Source: Aquila chrysaetos chrysaetos
Taxonomy: Eukaryota > Chordata > Aves > Accipitriformes > Accipitridae
Direction of reading: 5' to 3'
NCBI RefSeq assembly: GCF_900496995.4
Contig: NW_024470386.1
Coordinates: forward strand, 186,001-250,000
DNA length: 64,000 nt
In this document: positions 13,330 through 26,600 of the stretch, in pieces
Layout of the letters: every line of letters begins with the position of its first letter
How positions within the stretch are numbered: the stretch's first letter is position 1
Translations under genes and position numbers: made by a program
The notes under the pieces: model-generated
Seen by the model: the letters and a program-made list of their open reading frames with translations, nothing else
Told to the model about the DNA's origin: nothing
Database searches by the model: none

Positions 13330-14070
13330 AGCTGAGTCCCCTTCCAGGACTACAAATCCAGAATGAGATGCCTTGATTGACTCAGCTGAATCACTTCCCT
13401 CAGTTTCGATGAATTATGTCCCTCCTTGTAGCCTTCCTGGTTTCCTTCCGTAATTCTGGGAAAATAAAAGCTGATCCTCCTGCCCAACTCTGTCTCTGAC
13501 AAAGAAATGACACTGTGGAAATAAGTTTCTTTCCCCAGCGAGGGAGGGAACATCAGTGATCCTTCATGGTTCCCAGCAAGTTCCCCAGGGACACCTGGAG
13601 GGAGCCCAGAGAGGGAAGAGAAAGAGGCACCTTGGGCTGCTCCTCTGCTGCTGAGCTGGCTCCTGGGACGGAGGGAGCTCGTGGCAAACAGCAGCGCTGC
13701 ACAAAGACAGCTCTGCCCAGGAGCAGCTCCCCTGCAAAGCGCAGCAGGGCGGAGGGCACTGCCTGCAGGCAGGAGGGGAGAGAAGCGAGACAGGGAGAGG
13801 TTAAAGGCCGTGTGGGGTAGGTGGATGCTGATGAGCTCACTGGGGGAGAAATCGTCACCGTCCTCCACGTGTAAGTCTGTGCGTGCAGGGCAATGAAGTG
13901 CTGTTCCTGGAGGGATCTCCAAAGCTGTCCACAACCTATGGCATCTGCCAGGAGGGACTTCACAGTTTCTCTAGTGTAGAGGAAGAGGATGTGCTGCAGA
14001 GCAGGGCTTCCCTCTGCACCCTCTGCGAGGGACAGGTCCCTTTTACCGGGGTTGTCGCAGGGGTGTGAAA
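13330..14070. repeat. Paralogous flanking block, copy 1
   Basis: Similar in the same orientation to 38500-39260, with shared runs such as AGCTGAATC, CTCTGCCCAGGAGCAGCTCC and GGCACTGCCTGCAGG. It contains open frames on both strands but no recognisable domain. Because it sits beside the OR pseudogene, I infer that it is part of a duplicated olfactory-receptor cluster unit. Confidence 0.65.
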
Positions 14071-15600
14071 GCGGGGTGCACCCAGGGGTGCCCAGGGCTG
14101 TCCTTCAGAGCAGAGGTCCCTGCACCCCAGGGCTCTGTGTGCCGGGGCTCTGCTCCCCACGGCACATCTGGGGAGAAGTGTGGGTGGAAGGAGCAACCCC
14201 CGGCAGGGCAGGGTCCTTCTGCGTTGGGAGGGTGCTGCGTGGGGCCAGGGCTGCTCGGAGCTCCACATCACCCCAGGACATTTCCTGGGGGACTTTTTGA
14301 GAGGAAAGTCAAAGCAGGGATTACTGTAAAGTTAAAGAGCTTTAAAAGGTCAGGGGTTTTATTTAGTTTCCTACGGTTGCGAGGTGGGGGGGAGAGTAAG
14401 AAATGGAAAAGGAACTCTCAGGTTTGAACAAGTCACTGAGACCCTGGACTAACTTTGAGTGATCAGTAGATCTGCTAGGAGCCTCCCGAAGTGCCTCAGC
14501 CACTCCTCTGCCTATGGACGACCAGCATCAGCTTTGCTGGACACCTAGGTTTGTTCTGACCTGCCCTTTTCCACTGCAAGCACGACATGTGCGCAGCCAG
14601 TGCCCTGCAAACAGGCAGGTTTCTTGGAGCAAAGACGAGTGCACAGAGGCTGGGATGGGGGCTCTGAGCCCTGACAGGACAAAGGCATGGGACAGGGAAA
14701 CATCTCCCAGGGGGAAATTCCAGGCAGAGCAGGGATATGATCAGAGAATGAGGGAAACTAAAACCAGAATGTTATGGGAGGAGGAGAATTCAGAAAACTC
14801 CGTTCATCCCCTCCAATGCAGATCCCTTCCTCTGAGCAAGACCCTTGCCTCTCTCCCACCCAGCAAAGCCCGCCCTGGGGCTGTGGGGTCCAAACCATGA
14901 AACGCTTCCTCTGCAGCCAGAGCTGCAGCAGAGCCGTGGCGCAGCTCTCCAGCATCTCGCCCATTTCCCTCTGAAGAGCACAGAGGCTGAGAGCAGCTGC
15001 CCACCAATGTTGATGTCATCCCTTAATGAGATTCTATCTTTAGGGCTTTGGCTATCTCCTTGAGGGGTCCTTCAAGCTGTGAGCTGCCCCAGGGTGCAAA
15101 TCTGCCCAATAACACCTTTGTGTGCCCCAGTGCCCCATGGAGAAGCACAGAGATGCTACAACTGAAGAAATGCTGTTGGGTTGGTGAAAGGAGCCACTGT
15201 GTCCTTGGCTAGAAGTGGGGTGCTGAGACCTTGAGAAGAGGTGAGACATTAATGGTCTGCAGTGGATCCCTCTGCTCTCAGTACTTGCTGCGCTTTTCAG
15301 AGAAGGTATGAGTGCGAATCTCTCCCTCTAAGATCTGCACCCACCCCTACCATCCCATGAACCCACTGTTGCAGAGCAGGGCTGACTCCTGGGTATTTGG
15401 TCAGCAGAGGCTCTGCTCCTCATGGCACACTCAGCCAGCAGCAACCAAAGCTCCAACCACGGAGGCAAAGGAAGGTCTCCTGGAAAAGGGAAAGGGGATG
15501 TGTGTAGAGGGGGACAATCCATGAGAAATTCCTTCCGTTTTGCTCAGAGAAGTCTTCTCTACTTCCACTGCCTTTTCCCTTGAACAGTGCCCGGAGCAGC
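14071..15600. other. No gene recognised; 5' flank of the OR pseudogene
   Basis: About 1.5 kb of mixed-composition sequence with only short open frames on both strands and no recognised repeat. From its position it is probably the upstream region of the OR copy. Confidence 0.5.
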
Positions 15601-15603
15601 AAA

Positions 15604-16485
15604 ATGTCCAACAGCAGCTCCATCACCAGTTCCTCCTACTGGCATTCACAGACATGCGGGGCTGCAGCTCTTGCACTTCTGGCTCTTCCTGGGCATCTAC
15701 CTGGCTGCCCTCCTGGGCAAGGCCTCATCATCATCGTGTAGCCTGCGACCAGCACCTCCACACCCCCATGTACTTCTTCCTCCTCAACCTCTCCCTCCTG
15801 ACCTGGGCTCCATCTCACCACTGTCCCCAAATCCATGGTCCAACTCCCTCTGGGACACCAGGGATTCCATGCAGGATGCACTGCTCAGGTCTTTTTCTTT
15901 CTCTTCTTGATGTCAGTGGAGTATTCTTTTCCACACTCACTTGGCCAGGACCGCTACGTTGCCATCTGCAAACCCCTGCACTACGGGACCCTCTGGGCAG
16001 CAGAGCTTGTGCCAACATGGCAGCAGCTGCCTGGGGCAGTGGTTTCCTCTATGCCGTGCTGCACACTGCCAATACATTTCATGCCACTCTGCCAAGGCAA
16101 TGCCTAGACCAGTTCTTCTGTGAAATCCTCAGATCCTCAAGCTCTGCGCTCCAACTCATACCTCAGGGAATTTGAGGGTTCTGTATTTAGTGCTATTTAG
16201 CTTTTGGGTGTTTTGTTTTCATTGTGCTGTCCTATGGAGATCTTCAGGGCTGTGCTGAGGATCCCTCCGAAGCAGGGACGCCACACAAGCTTTTCCACGT
16301 GCCTGCCTCACCTGGCCGGTGGTTCTCTCTATTGTCTAGCACGCTTTGCCTACCTGAAGCCCCCCTCCTCTCTCCCACTTTATCTGGTCGTGGGCAGTTC
16401 TGTAACGGTGGTGCCCCCACAGTGAAACCCCCTCATCTACAGCATGAGGAACCAGGAGTCAAAGGACACAACTGAAGACAAGCTG
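15604..16485 (+). pseudogene. Olfactory receptor pseudogene, family 14-like
   Basis: A single-exon seven-transmembrane odorant receptor relic. The ATG at 15604 starts MSNSSSIT. Recognisable pieces in order, in shifting frames: the TM1 region (LLHFWLFLGIYLAALLGK), the HTPMYFFLLNLSLL loop and TM2, a degraded third segment with DRYVAICKPLHYGTL after TM3, GSRACANMAAAAWGSGFLYA (TM4), QFFCEIL, IFRAVLRIP before TM6, FSTCLPHL, and MRNQESKD after TM7. At least four frame changes and internal stops separate them, so no functional receptor can be made. The motifs best fit the bird-expanded OR14 (gamma-c) group. Confidence 0.88.
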
Positions 16486-16959
16486 ATTCAATCACTTGTC
16501 TTTCAGGCAGGCAATAACCTTACAAGTATGTTCCAGTTCATATCTAAGGAAAACATGTTCCTCTCGCTTTGGGGATTGGTTTGGATAATCATGTTTGTCC
16601 AGAATGTCTGCACTCGCATCCACTTCGCCAGTGAATGAACCAGTGTCTGACCAGAGACCTTTGACGTGTCTCGTGCATGGTCGTTACAGTCAGGTCTCCT
16701 GCGTTGCAATCTGTAATAAAAGGCTCAGTGCGCTGTGTCTGGAGGTTGGGCTCTTCTTCCCAAATGTGAAGTAAAAACATGGGCTGAAAGAGATGATGCC
16801 CCTGCCAAGGCCATGGTGTGGTGCTTGGGTTCTCCATGGGCTTCCGGGTAGGAGGGCATGGGGCGACTTTGTGTTGGCCGGCAGGGGCTGGGCTGTGTGA
16901 CAGTTCCCGTTGGAGATGGTGAATGATTCAAAGGGTCTGCCTGGGACTGTCTACCCAGG

Positions 16960-17220
16960 CTTTTGGGCACCACAGCACCAGTCTGCAGCGCAGCACCACC
17001 AGCTCAGGGCTCTCGGGGAAGCACCAAGCTGGGAGGGGCGGAGTGGACAGCCAGGCCAAACGCACGGGACACATCCATGGGAAAGGCTCTCTGGGACAGG
17101 GGTGTCCCCGTGGCAGAAGAGCAGAGGAGCAACTCTCTGCTTCCAGGGGAATAAATGACGGAAAGAGAGGAGAGAAAGAAACCTATTCGCATGCACCAGC
17201 TGGGGCAAGGTGCGTTGTTG
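16960..17220. repeat. Paralogous block, inverted relative to 43540-43800
   Basis: Shares runs such as GGGAAAGGCTCTC, GAAGAGCAGAGGAGCAACTC and AAACCTATT with the reverse complement of 43540-43800. It lies just downstream of the OR pseudogene. I infer a duplicated receptor-cluster segment; no coding sequence is recognised. Confidence 0.6.
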
Positions 17221-18640
17221 CTGGCAAGATGAAAAGAGCCAAGAAGGGACTGGCCGGGCTGGAAAGTGTGGGAGGGGAAACACCAAAGTTTAGGAGCTGT
17301 GTGACCACGCCAGGGTGAGGATTCACACAGGGATTTTGTGGGTTGCAAAGCCAGGGCTCGTGGATGGGAGAGAGACATGCAGCACAGGAGAGACTGGGCT
17401 GGGCTGGAACAAATATTTGCAGCTCCGTTCTGGCCATCCAAGGGACGAGGGTGGTGACGGGGCCAAAAAGCGATCCAGAGGTAGGACAGCAAAGACGCAC
17501 AAACAATGAATCCTGTGCATGCTTCGGTGCAGTATGATTTGGCACAGGCAAAGCTACCTGGAGTTGGTGGCAAGGAACAGTCGAGAGGAAACCAGCGAGC
17601 TTGAGTCGGCTACGTTGGCAGGGACACAAGGCGTGAACAAGGAAAACAGGGCTGCTGCTGAAGGGGAGGTGATTTAGCAACAGCAGACACAGATGTGGCT
17701 GAGGGGACTCAGTGCCTTCTTTGCCTCATCTTACCGAAAGTTCGCCCAGGACCCTGTGTTAGGGAGAGGGTTCTCAGGCGGAGAAGGAGAGATGATTGGC
17801 AGGAACCTCATGAAACCCCACAAGGACAATGCGGTTTCTGCCACTGCAATGCCCCCCACTAACCCTGGGGCAAATGGACACAGGCTGGGAGAATCCTGGC
17901 GGGGAGCGGGAGCAGCTCTGTGGAGAATGTACTTGGTGGTCAGCGTCCCCTGGAAGGAGGCAGCTGTGTTCCCCGAAGCCAAGCCAGGCCAACAGCATCT
18001 GGGCGGTTTGATGACCAGGAACATGGCCAGGAGATCGAGGGAGGGATTATCCAGGTTATGCTCCATATTTCAGATCCCCATACAGGGAAAGATGTTGGCC
18101 AACTAGAGCGGGTTCAGGACCGGCCCACAGGGTGGGGGGGTCTGTGAGCAAGACGCCAAGTGGCCAAGTAGGGAGGGCTGAGGGGAGACCTCATCAACAG
18201 CCTGCCTTACCGGTGAGGAGGTCACGGAAATAAAGAGGATGGCTCTTCGTATGATGCAGTAGTGTGGGAGGACAAAAACAATGGGTGGAAGGTGGAATGA
18301 AAGAGGAGAGGTGCAGCCTAGACATAGAAAAAAAATTTTCTACACAGCCAATCACTGTTGGAAACAGGTCAGACAGATAGGACTGTGCAGTCCTCTGTCT
18401 GGGACGGTTTTCAAAATCCAGCTGGTTCAAGTCAGGCTGGAGCACCTGAGGACTTTCTAATAAAAATGCAATGTTTCCCACCATGCCAGAAAGGGGGATT
18501 TCCAGGAAGTGCATTAATCATGGGAGAAGAAATATTGATCTCTCTTGCCACTTGCATTACCACCTCTATTACACTGTGTGTTTAATTTTTACTCCCTCAC
18601 CTTTCAGGGTTCCCACCTCTCTGATTAAATGACATGCCTA
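17221..18640. other. No gene recognised
   Basis: Only short open frames on both strands, none with a recognisable domain. The 18200-18480 portion has the feel of an old interspersed repeat, but I cannot name it. Confidence 0.45.
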
Positions 18641-18689
18641 AAGGCATCTTTTCAGCAGACTATATGGATAACACCCTTGTCATGAACAA

Positions 18690-19960
18690 CAAGAAATTCA
18701 TCAGGCGTTGTCAAGCATGGATTCACCAAGGGGGAGTCATGCTTGGCTGACCTGATAACCTTCTCCAATTAAATGATTGCCTTTGTAGACAAGAGGAGAG
18801 CAGTGGTTATTGTCTGCCTTGATTTCTGCAAGGCTTTTGACACTGTCTGCCATAAGATGCCCATAGAGAAGCTGTTGAAGTCTGGGCTGGATGATCAGAC
18901 AGTGAGGTGGGTTGAAAATTGGCTGAATGGCTGAGCCCAATGAGTGGTGATCGTGACATGAAGTCTAGCTGGAAGCCACTAACCAGATGTGTGCCCTAAG
19001 GTTCAATACTGTGTCCAATCCTGCTCAAAATCTTCATAAATGATCTGGATGACGAGGCAGAGTGTACACTCAACAGGTTTGCTGATGATGCCAAACTGGA
19101 AGGAGTAGCTGATCGACCAGAGGGTTGTGTTGCCCTCCAGAGGGACCTCAACAGGCTGGAGAAATCCGCTCACAGGAACCTCCATGAAGTTCAACAAGAA
19201 GTGCCAAGTCCTTCCCCTGGGGAGGAACAACCCCACGCACCAGTATATGCTGGGGGTCTCCCAGCTGGAAAGCAGCTTGGCAGAAAAGGCCCTGGGCATC
19301 CTGGTGGACACCAAGTTGAACATGAACCAGCAATGTGCCCTTGCGGGAAAGACGATGAATGTTATCCTGGGCTGCGTTAGACAACGTATTGCCAGCAGGT
19401 CAAAGGAAGTGATCCTTGGCCTCTCCTCAGCACTGGTGAGGCCACACCTGGAGTCCATTTCTGGGCTCCTTGGTACCGGAGAGGCATGGATATACCTGTA
19501 GAGAGTCCAACAAAGGGACATGAAGATGATGACGGGGCTGGAGCATCTCTCCTATGGCAAGAGGCTGAGAGACCTGGGACTGTTCAGCCTGGGGAGGAGA
19601 ATATTCAGGGAAGATCTTATCAAAGTATATAAATAGTTGAAGGGAGGGTTCAAGGAGGATGGAGCCAGGCTCTTTTCAGTGGTTCCCCAGGACCAGAGGC
19701 AATGGGCACAAACTGAAACACAACAGGATCCCTAGGAACATCAGGAAACACTTATTTTTACTGTGAGAGTGACCAAACACTGGCACAGGTTTCCCAGGGA
19801 GGTTGTCAAGTCTCCCTCCCTGGAGATATTTAAAAGTCATCTGGACATGTTCCTGGGCCACCAGCTCTCTGATTCTGTGCAAGGCTTTTATGATGTCTTA
19901 GATCTACATGATGAGTGCCACAGGATGACCAAGACTGTCTAAATGCAACTTCCAGATGGA
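18690..19960 (+). mobile_element. CR1 LINE, ORF2 C-terminal relic
   Basis: Decayed plus-strand CR1 reverse transcriptase. Frames contain the palm motif as RFADDA (19076-19093), a KFNKKCQVLPLGRNN segment, the thumb-like segment (QYMLGVSQLESSLAEKALGI) and the tail ALVRPHLES. Many stops and frame changes interrupt it, and the 5' part of the element is missing. Confidence 0.85.
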
Positions 19961-21354
19961 TGGATGATGCCATTAATAATAAAAATTAAGCACCATTGGA
20001 GACCACTGAGGAAAGCCAACGTTTGGGATTGAGAACTTCCTGGGAAGAGCGAAAAGGAAAGGTTGGGTCCCTGGGTGAAAAGTACCCCGTACTCTTGGGG
20101 TTAGTATCTGGTTCAGGACAGCTTCCTGAACAACACGTGCATCCATGGAGGGTGATTCCCTGGACCCACACCAGGCAGCAGCCAGGTTTCCCGGCGGGGC
20201 TTTCCATGCCCCCTTCCAGAAATGGCCATGTCTCTCCATTCAGCATTCATGGATCCCAAAATAGCAATTTAGGAAAGACTTCTATGTGATGGGAAGGCCT
20301 CCCTCAGGTACATCTGTCCTCCTTGAATCCAGGTCCTTGTGCAAGGCTCGGGTGGGTGGAGCTCATGTGGTGCCCACATTTGTCTGGCAGGTGGCTGGTT
20401 AGTGCCATTACCAAGCAGGGAGCGAGAGATTTGGTCCCAGGACAAGTTCTGCCCAAGTTGCAGTTGCAGCTCCCAGCTGTGGTGTCTCCAGTCACTGACC
20501 CATGGATGGGGTCTTTGATAAATAAAGCCTCATACATGTAAATGACCACAATTAGTGTGGGTGACATGATGCCCTGATGCCAACATGGGAAGAAGTATTG
20601 ATCTGCCTCTGCATTGGCTCTCATTACTCTTTCACATCTTTCCACGTGTACTCCTTAAACTGACCCCTTCTCAGCTTTCTGCAGTCTGCCTGGTGGTCCC
20701 TTTAGCCAAATCCTGAATTATGTTCCTACCTGTCCTTTCCTATGTATCTCACTGAAGGTTTTCCACTAAGGTTGCCCACCTGTGGAAAGTGGACTTCAGT
20801 GGAGGCAACTTGGACTTGATATGCAGCTGAGGAATGTGTTTTATTTTTCATTGAACTATTCCTTTCTTTTCTTTTTTTTTTTTTTTTTTTTTTTTTCTTG
20901 GCAGGTAGGAAACAGCCTTCTGTGACTGTGCACAGCTGGGTCTCCAAATAAAGCAGGTGGGAACTGGTGCAAATGAGCTGAAACATTCCGCTACACAATT
21001 TAGTGGAAAAAGCTTGGATTTGAGAAGGCATGATGCAAGTCCCAGGTGGCTGATGGCAGGGTGTGTGGGAGGTGGGGGGGACAGAGTTTGCGCACACAGT
21101 GTCATACAGAAAGGATCTTACTTTTCCCACATATTCAGACTTCATCAGGAGACAGTCTGGATCAATAAGAATTGGGGAAGGCTGGTACCACTTGTTCTGT
21201 GAGCCGAGAAATAAAGAAAACTGGTAAAAGAAGAAATCCTGTTTTATCGTTATTTATTACTGAAGTCTTCTCAGTTTGGCTACACTCCTGGAGTCCCTCA
21301 ACTCAGCCACACAATATTTGAAGAATTAGGGAGAATTACGCAGGGAGACTTGGC
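19961..21354. other. No gene recognised; poly-T run inside
   Basis: No coding sequence is recognised. A T run of about 25 nt at 20872-20896 could be the reversed A-tail of an old retroposed sequence, but no parent sequence is recognisable next to it. Several AATAAA-like hexamers occur without gene context. Confidence 0.45.
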
Positions 21355-21948
21355 TTGTTATGGCATTTTGCGTGTTAATGAGCCCTCTGGTGCCACGTTC
21401 CTGAACTGCAGATACTGAAAGAATGAACCAGCCTGCAACAAAGCAAAAGGCTTCCTGAGGTGGATCCAAGTGTGGGGTGTGAAGGAGAGGACGAGAGGCA
21501 GGTCAGCTCATGGAGCATGTTGAGCACCATCTAGCCACGCCACAGCAGAGGGCATTCCCCATCTCCCCAGGTGAGGCACGCACACATGATGGAAACCCCA
21601 GTTGAGGAAGCACATCTTGTGGAGGGGAGAACCTCCCCGAGGCCCCTTTGTGCTTCTTGAGGTGTAAGCACTTGTGCAAGGCTCCAGGAGGAGTGAATTT
21701 GGTGCCCGCCTTTGCATTGCAAATGGGTGGTCTGCAGCGGGCAGGGAACGGGCCAGGACTGCGACCAGGAATGCCGTGGGAGGGGAGGTCCGTCGCTCAG
21801 GAAGACAAGGATGAAGGGTGGGCATTGAGGGTTGTGGTGTTGCTCTTCCCAAGTCACCATTACGCGTGAGGAAGCTCTGCTTCCCTGGCGATGGCCAAAC
21901 ATCTGCCTGCCGTTGGGAAGCCCCAGGGAGCCCCCTTCGGGAGTCTCT

Positions 21949-21988
<40 letters not shown>

Positions 21989-22290
21989 CTTGGTGGTTCG
22001 AGCCCACCCAGGGACGGCTCTCCCCTCTTGCCTGCCTATGCCACAGCCTCCTAACATTTAAGGTCCCTTCCAACCCAAGGCGTCCTGTGGCTCTAGAAAA
22101 AAAAACACAGGCTTTTCAGTCCCCTCACCAAAGCCAGAGGAGGGACAGAAAACTGATAGCAGCAGTCCCTTATTCTGATTTGCCTGCCCAGCTTGGGGAG
22201 CAGGGCTTAGCTCCCACCTGGGCTCAGCCCAGCACATAATTTGTCTTAGTTCTGCTTTCACTAAAGACACTAACAGTAGCATGCTCTAAC
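21355..22290 (+). repeat. tRNA-Asn-bearing duplicated block, copy 1
   Basis: Matches 39770-41690 in the same orientation once the LTR at 40021-40988 is removed. The block includes a tRNA-Asn gene near its middle and a short plus-strand CR1 tail relic (GGTCCCTTCCAACCCAAGG at about 22063). It is highly similar to copy 2 over several hundred bases on both sides of the tRNA, so the tRNA was duplicated as part of genomic DNA. Confidence 0.85.
21943..22016 (+). tRNA. tRNA-Asn-GTT: tRNA-Asn (anticodon GTT)
   Basis: Cloverleaf of 74 nt. The acceptor stem GTCTCTG pairs with CAGGGAC, followed by a G discriminator. The D arm contains GGCGCAATCGGTTAGCGC. The anticodon stem TTCGG/CCGAA encloses CTGTTAA with anticodon GTT. 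The T arm is GGTGG-TTCGAGC-CCACC. Internal promoter boxes A and B are present. The variable loop reads AGCTT, where the other copy has AGGTT. No run of four T is seen within about 20 nt downstream, so polymerase III termination may be weak. Confidence 0.88.
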
Positions 22291-22576
22291 AACATTTCTT
22301 CTTCTTCTTGATGGTCATAAAACTCATTTCTTTACTCTTAGTAAACTTAATTGCTTTAATGTTCTGCCTTTCACCTGACTTGATCCCCATCCACTGCTGC
22401 TTGCTCTTCTCCAGACTCCTGCCTTCAGGCACAAGGGCCTGGGACACCCCACCAGTATCAGTCCCCTGCCTAAGGAAAAGTCTTCTCTTTTGCGAGAGAC
22501 AAGAAGTCCCAGTCTTCCCAGGAACAGAGCTGGGAAGGGCTGTGTGGAGAAAGTCTTTGCTAAAACTGTTTGAGGA
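22291..22576. other. Sequence between the tRNA block and the MROH-B breakpoint
   Basis: Unrelated to the other duplication arm. No promoter or start codon was identified that would give copy B a natural 5' end. An open frame crosses the junction but reads MROH DNA out of frame. Confidence 0.5.
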
Positions 22577-23597
22577 CCGTCGAGGACAAGGCCTGGACCG
22601 TAGGCCTGAGCCAGGAGCTGAGCCAGCGGCTGGGCAGCTCTGCTGCCGGCTCCTGGGAGAAGGTGTGTGTCCTGCCCGGCACTGGGGCTGGAGCTGGCGC
22701 TGGTGCTCTGCCCACGCAGGCAGATTTCACTGCTTTCCTTTCCCTCGTCCCCAAAAGGCGTTTCCCCTGGGCTGCCCCAGCGGCTGGCCGCAGCCTGGCA
22801 TGGTGGCCGGCTCTGCCTGCTCCCGGAGGTGGTCGGGTCCATCTGGGGCCAGCCCTCTCCTGACAGGTCGGGCCATGACTGCATCTCGGGCTCGGCTGCT
22901 TCTCTTTCAGCTTTTCCTGTACAAGGCTCTTGGGACCGTGCTGGCAGCTTGTCAGGACCTCAGACACGTCCAAGGGCAGGTGCTGAGGTTCCTCCAGGAG
23001 ACCAACCCTGTGGAGCTGTCTGAGGCCAAGGTGAGGTGACGCTCCTGTGCTGAGCATCCCCTGGATTCTCCTGGGGGAGAGGGAGGGCTGCTCCCGGCCC
23101 AGCTCCGGACCTCCTTGCTTGCCCCGTTGCTGCTGTTTCCTGCTCGCTGCAACGTCCTGCCTGGCCACTGTCGCTGGCCACGGCTGAATGCCTGCACTGG
23201 AACCGACTCCCCGTTTCTCTGTGGTTGCAGGGAATGATTTCTGTTGTGTCCCACGCTGCCGAGAGCCACTTCTGCCTGCTCTTGGGCACGCTGACTATGT
23301 TCTCTGCCGCTTTCACCAGAGGCTGGGCCTACCAGGCTTCCACGGGCTGGAAGGTAAAGGAACGAGGGGCTTGCTGGTTGGCTTTCCTTTTTTGGCCGCC
23401 TTTCCACGTCTACGCCTGCAGCAGCCACACTGTGGCAGCTGCCTTTAGATTAACCTTCTTGGACGAGCTACCCGAGACCCGTGTTTCAGAGGGGACATCC
23501 TGGCCTTGGGGCCCCTGAGGTGTCTTTGCAGAGGATGGGGTTTGGCACCTGGTGGATCAGAGCCACCCAGCTGGGGCAGCTGCAGCGGTTGCTTGCG

Positions 23598-23628
<31 letters not shown>

Positions 23629-26600
23629 AGCCACGTTGCCCGGACTTAACTGCAGCAGGAGCTGGTGACGAGGGGGCGGGCACGGTGTGACACTCTGCCC
23701 CTTCCTCAAAGCTGAGGGCTGGGAGCAGGAGCCTGGTGAGGTCTCGTTGGCTCTGCTCCCCACCTGGGGGCTGGGGGGAAGCCTTTCTGGGCAGGGCAGG
23801 GCCCTGCAGAGAGAGCAGTGCAGCCTGGCCTGGGGAGGCGAGCAGACCGGGCTCATCTGCGCCACTGACGCGCACAGGCTGCACGGCTCTGAGCAGGACC
23901 GTGACAGGCTATGTCGGGTACCTGTCCGCAGAAAGGTTCCAGACAGCTCCCCGACCTCTCGAGCCAGTGGTATAACAGCCAGCAGCGTGTGCGATGCGGG
24001 CTGCACCTCCTCCCTCTCCAAGAGAGAGAACTCAAGCTGCGGGGTGGGAACAACTCCCAGCCCCAGCACTCGCAGCTTGAGGAGTGGCTTGGGGAGCTGC
24101 TGGGAGGTGCCCGGGGAAACAAGGAGCTGGCGAGGGTGCGGGGCAGGGCCTGCCGCAGGAGCCCGCAGGAGTCCCGGGGCTGACGTCTCGGGGCATCTCT
24201 GTCGACACAGGTAGAGCGGCGGCAGAGGATGGGGAGAACGCAGACCATTCGTGCTGCTCTCATGCGCACCTACAGCGGCATGGCGCTGCACGCCCCCAAG
24301 GAGCAGCTGCTCGCCTGTGTGGATAAAGAAATCATGGGCAACATCCTGAGGCTCTCCAGAGATAAACAGAGGGTAGGAGCACAGGGCGCGTAGGGTGGGG
24401 ATGCCTGGGTGCCCCAGCTCCGGCCCCTTGGGGCTGGGGTGTCCCGAGATGGGCAGTCTCTTCCTAAAGACCTCCCAAGGAGGGGTTTGTCCTCAACGTC
24501 CAGATGCAAGCCCTCCGTGGGTTCCCCCTGCCCATGCTCCTCTTCCACCTCTCAGCCCTTCGAGGAGTTCAAGGGGTGCTTTGCTCTCTTTGGCCTCAGG
24601 ACTTGCAGCTCAAGCTCGCCCTGGTGCAGAGCATCACCGAGGTCAGTTGTGCCATCCAGGCTGTGGGCGACTGCGGCAGCTTTGAGCTCTCCTTAAAGCA
24701 GGAGGCGACGTGGACCCTGCTGGTGAGCGTGCGTAGCTGGAGCCGTCAGATGGGGGAGTTTTGGGCTGCGCCATCAGACTGGTTTCCCCAGAGGCACGAT
24801 GGTCTCTCGGCTTCACGCGAGCTCCTGGAGCTGTGTCCGGAGCTGGTGGGGCCCTTGGGTGCTGGTACTGGGTGGCTGTGGCTGAGGAGCAGGGTCCCTC
24901 CTGCAGTGCCTTTGGGGTTCCGTGGGGGAGATGGGGCAGCGTCTGCCCAGGCCTGGCAGCAGAGCCTGTCCCCGGGGCGGCGGGAGGGCTGTCCCGTGTC
25001 CCTGCCCGCTGCCAACTCTGCACTTGTCTCTGGGACTTGCAGGACTGGATAAAGAGGGAGCCCTGGGACTCCCTGGTGTATGGAGTGTTTCAGGCCCTGG
25101 AGGAGTTGAGGTGAGGTCTGTTCCCCAGGCTCTAGGCACTCCCAGTGTGGCCCAGCCCAGCTTGAGCACGGGGCCAGGAGCTGCTGGGGCTGTGGAGTGG
25201 GAGGCTGTTCCCCTTTCCAGGTGTCTCCCAGAAGAAGGGAGCCCCAGGGGTTCCTTAACCTGGTGGGGGGGGTTGCCTGCTGCCTGGGAGGAGGTGGGAA
25301 TTGCTGGAGCTGAAGGCAGTGCTCACTGGCACGGGCTGGGGGTGTTGGCTTTGGGGCCCTCGATGAGGAGGGAGCCAGTTGTGGTTTAAGCCACCCTGGA
25401 GAGGGCTAGGAAATCCCCTTTCTGTTTTGTCTTCCTTTTTCCTCTGGCCAGCAAGCTGAGGCCGCCTCTGAGCAGGAAGGAAAATCGCAACCTGCTGGCA
25501 GTGTGCTGCCAGAGTGTTTTGTCCCATCCTTCCAAGGAGCGGATGAAAAAGGGAAGGAAGAGCGTGAGGGCGGCCGTGAACATGGAGGTACCCACCGGCC
25601 AGTGCCTGCCCACCTCTGGGTCAGGACCCCACCTCAGCACGCCCTGGCAGCCCCCATGATGCATAACCTCAGCTCTCCTTTGCTGCTTTTAGCTTCTGCA
25701 CAGGAGAGGCATGGAAGATCTGGGCCACCTGATAGAAACCCTTCTGGAGGCTGAGGCGACCTCTGCCTGCTTTGACGACATGGTCCACGTGAGTAGCCAC
25801 GGGGCAACGGGGCAAGCGTTGCCAGGGCAGAGACTCGAGACCTTAGTGGGTGATAGGAGGTGGATACCTTTCCTCCAGACAAATGGGGCTTTGGCTCCTT
25901 GCTGTGGGGCTGTGCATCTGGCCGGGGCTGGGGGACAGGAGCGCCCGGCCACTGCAGCCTCAGGACAGGCAGCGAAGTGGGCCCTGGTGGAGGGAAAGCC
26001 AAGAGCCAGCCCTGAGCTGGGCGAGAGCAGCCCTGGGGGGAAGGCCAGAGCGGGGAGACGCCAGCAGGGAAGCAAGACCTGACGCGGGGCAGAGGCAGCT
26101 GCAGGGCGCGAGGCGGTGAAGGCTGCAGGGCCGGTGCTTGGTGGGGCGGGGGATGCGCCGGGAAGGGGCCAGAGAAGAAGGGAGAGGGAGAGGGATCTCG
26201 GGGAGAGAAAGATTCCTGTTGCGAGAGAGATGCACCCTGCCCCAGGTCCTGAAGGGCTGGCTCACCTCAGCCAAAGCATGGGAGCGGGAGAGAGCCCTGC
26301 GGGTTTGCACCCACGTGCTGGGCGCTTGCAAGGAGCGATGTGAGCTCGTGGTGAGTAGGGACCCTCCGCGTGCCCTGGTGCCCCATGCCCACCATTCGTG
26401 GCCCTGGAAAGGAGCCCTGCCCGGCTGGGGGCTGGGTTTTGGGTCCCTGGGATTACGGGGCAGCCCTTCCGCCTGCCCTTCTGCCTGGTCGCTGCGCAGG
26501 GAGCAGGCTGGGCAGCAGAGGCGAGCGGGCGCTGGGGCTGCCTGCAACCTTTTTCCTGCTGCTGTCCCCTGCAGAGAGGATGTCCCTGCAAGCAGTTGGG

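Noticed and set aside
22308-23039. 243-codon frame over the start of MROH copy B
   Set aside because: It begins in non-homologous sequence, crosses the breakpoint and a splice donor, and reads the first MROH exon in the wrong frame; its 3' part only coincides with one real exon.
23591-23629. Regular short repeats as a CRISPR-like array
   Set aside because: A simple GCTT microsatellite in an intron of a vertebrate gene; no spacers.
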